This document shows positions 4,428 through 5,236 of a stretch of DNA of 5,236 bases, piece after piece. Where the stretch lies: positions 1-5,236 of the forward strand of contig DCGA01000091.1 in the NCBI GenBank assembly GCA_002314465.1, read 5' to 3'. Numbering within the stretch: position 1 is the stretch's first letter; every line of letters starts with the position of its first letter. Made by a program: the position numbers and the translations under genes. Under the pieces are notes generated by a model. That model worked only from the letters and a program-made list of their open reading frames with translations. It was not told the DNA's origin and ran no database searches. The stretch comes from a bacterium UBA1790. Lineage in GTDB: Bacteria; Bacteroidota; Bacteroidia; Bacteroidales; Muribaculaceae.

Positions 4428-5236
4428 TCAGCTTATCTGTGACCAGTTAAGCTGTTTGTTGAACAGTTCATGGATGTGGCGGTCCATCATTTTGCCCTCG
4501 GGGGTTGACAAGTCGGGATCGTTGCGCAGCACGGCCTCGGCATCGTCGCGCGCCATCTGCAGTATCTGTCCGTCTTGTGCGAGGTTAGAAATCTTGAGAT
4601 TGAATGCCACACCGCTCTGTTGGGTGCCTTCCATGTCGCCGGGACCGCGCAGTTTCATGTCTTCCTCGGCAATCACAAAGCCGTCGTTGGTCTTTGTCAT
4701 CACTTCAAGGCGATGGCGGGTGTCGCGCCCCAGTTCGTGCTTGGTCATGAGGATGCAGTAAGACTGGTCGGCTCCACGGCCTACGCGTCCGCGCAACTGG
4801 TGCAACTGCGACAGACCGAATCGCTCGGCGTTCTCTATCACCATCACGCTGGCATTAGGCACGTTTACTCCCACCTCAATGACAGTCGTGGCAACAAGTA
4901 TCTGCGTCTTACCTTGCACAAACTTCTGCATCTCCTCTTCTTTCTCTGCTGGCTTCATCTTGCCATGCACCTTGCTGAGCCGGAAGTCGGGAAATACCTG
5001 GCAGAGTTTCTCGTAGCCCTGCTCAAGATCCTGCAGGTCCATTTTCTCACTTTCCTTAATAAGTGGATAGACGATGTACACCTGCCTGCCAAGTCCTATC
5101 TGCTGTCGGATGGCATTGTAAAGAGAAACAGTCTGGTCGTCGTATTTGTGCACTGTGTTAATAGGCTTGCGGCCAGGAGGCAGCTCGTCGATAACCGAGA
5201 CCTCAAGGTCGCCATATACGGTCATTGCCAAGGTTC
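4428..5236 (-). CDS. recG: ATP-dependent DNA helicase RecG, C-terminal part (cut by window edge)
   Basis: RecG is a cytosolic superfamily 2 helicase that remodels stalled replication forks and branched recombination intermediates. About 269 residues of a protein usually near 690-700 are present. From the window edge they read RTLAMTVYGDLEVSVIDELPPGR, the conserved stretch after motif III. Next comes the second RecA-like domain with VYIVYPLI, then KVHGKMKP, motif V TTVIEVGVNVPNA, and ERFGLSQLHQLRGRVGRG containing motif VI with its arginine fingers. Then comes the TRG translocation segment GFVIAEEDMKLRGPGDMEG and the typical C-terminal tail. The TTG at 5231-5229 is an internal leucine codon (RTLAM), not a start. 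The gene ends at TGA 4430-4428 and is followed by its own terminator, so it is not in the S41/DJ-1 operon. The wedge domain and helicase motifs I-III lie outside the window. Confidence 0.96.
   Translation of the reverse strand, partial: TLAMTVYGDLEVSVIDELPPGRKPINTVHKYDDQTVSLYNAIRQQIGLGRQVYIVYPLIKESEKMDLQDLEQGYEKLCQVFPDFRLSKVHGKMKPAEKEEEMQKFVQGKTQILVATTVIEVGVNVPNASVMVIENAERFGLSQLHQLRGRVGRGADQSYCILMTKHELGRDTRHRLEVMTKTNDGFVIAEEDMKLRGPGDMEGTQQSGVAFNLKISNLAQDGQILQMARDDAEAVLRNDPDLSTPEGKMMDRHIHELFNKQLNWSQIS

Noticed and set aside
5229..5231. TTG as a possible start codon of the RecG fragment
   Set aside because: Upstream bases continue the conserved RecG sequence as R-T-L-A-M-T, so this TTG is an internal leucine codon and the gene simply runs off the window.

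Overview
The window is chromosomal DNA from a member of the Bacteroidota, most likely order Bacteroidales (Prevotella-like or a related gut lineage; genus not resolvable here). Three things support this. Every gene start lacks a clear Shine-Dalgarno sequence and sits behind AT-rich DNA. Three gene groups are preceded by the Bacteroidota -7 promoter element TAnnTTTG, each time as TACCTTTGCA. The order pyrB-pyrI-flavin reductase-glyA matches the arrangement I recall from Bacteroidales genomes. All supported genes lie on the minus strand, so the biological order runs from high to low coordinates.

Region by region, in transcription order: (1) 5236-4428 is the C-terminal part of recG, the branched-DNA helicase, cut by the window edge and followed by a strong hairpin terminator at 4372-4404. 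(2) A promoter at 4294-4301 drives a two-gene unit: an exported S41-peptidase-like protein (4270-3122), then a DJ-1/PfpI-family protein (3121-2501) whose ATG directly abuts the upstream stop codon. A 12-bp-stem terminator at 2449-2478 ends this unit. (3) A promoter at 2366-2373 starts the pyrimidine operon. Its leader holds a 33-codon ORF (2358-2257), then an intrinsic terminator (2257-2218), then pyrB (2187-1276), pyrI (1244-789) and a flavin reductase-like gene (792-220) that overlaps pyrI by 4 bp. (4) A well-formed promoter at 216-185 serves glyA, of which only the first 50 codons are present.

Functionally, PyrB and PyrI form aspartate carbamoyltransferase, the committed step of pyrimidine synthesis, with PyrI as the nucleotide-sensing regulatory chain. 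The most interesting structure is the pyrB leader. A short ORF begins almost at the predicted transcription start, and its stop codon overlaps the first base of a terminator hairpin with eight U residues, about 30 nt ahead of pyrB. This is the layout of a transcription-translation coupled attenuator, analogous to enterobacterial pyrBI (PyrL), but with an unrelated peptide and no obvious U-rich pause tract. The rest of the window is ordinary housekeeping DNA; I see no mobile element, CRISPR array, tRNA or rRNA.
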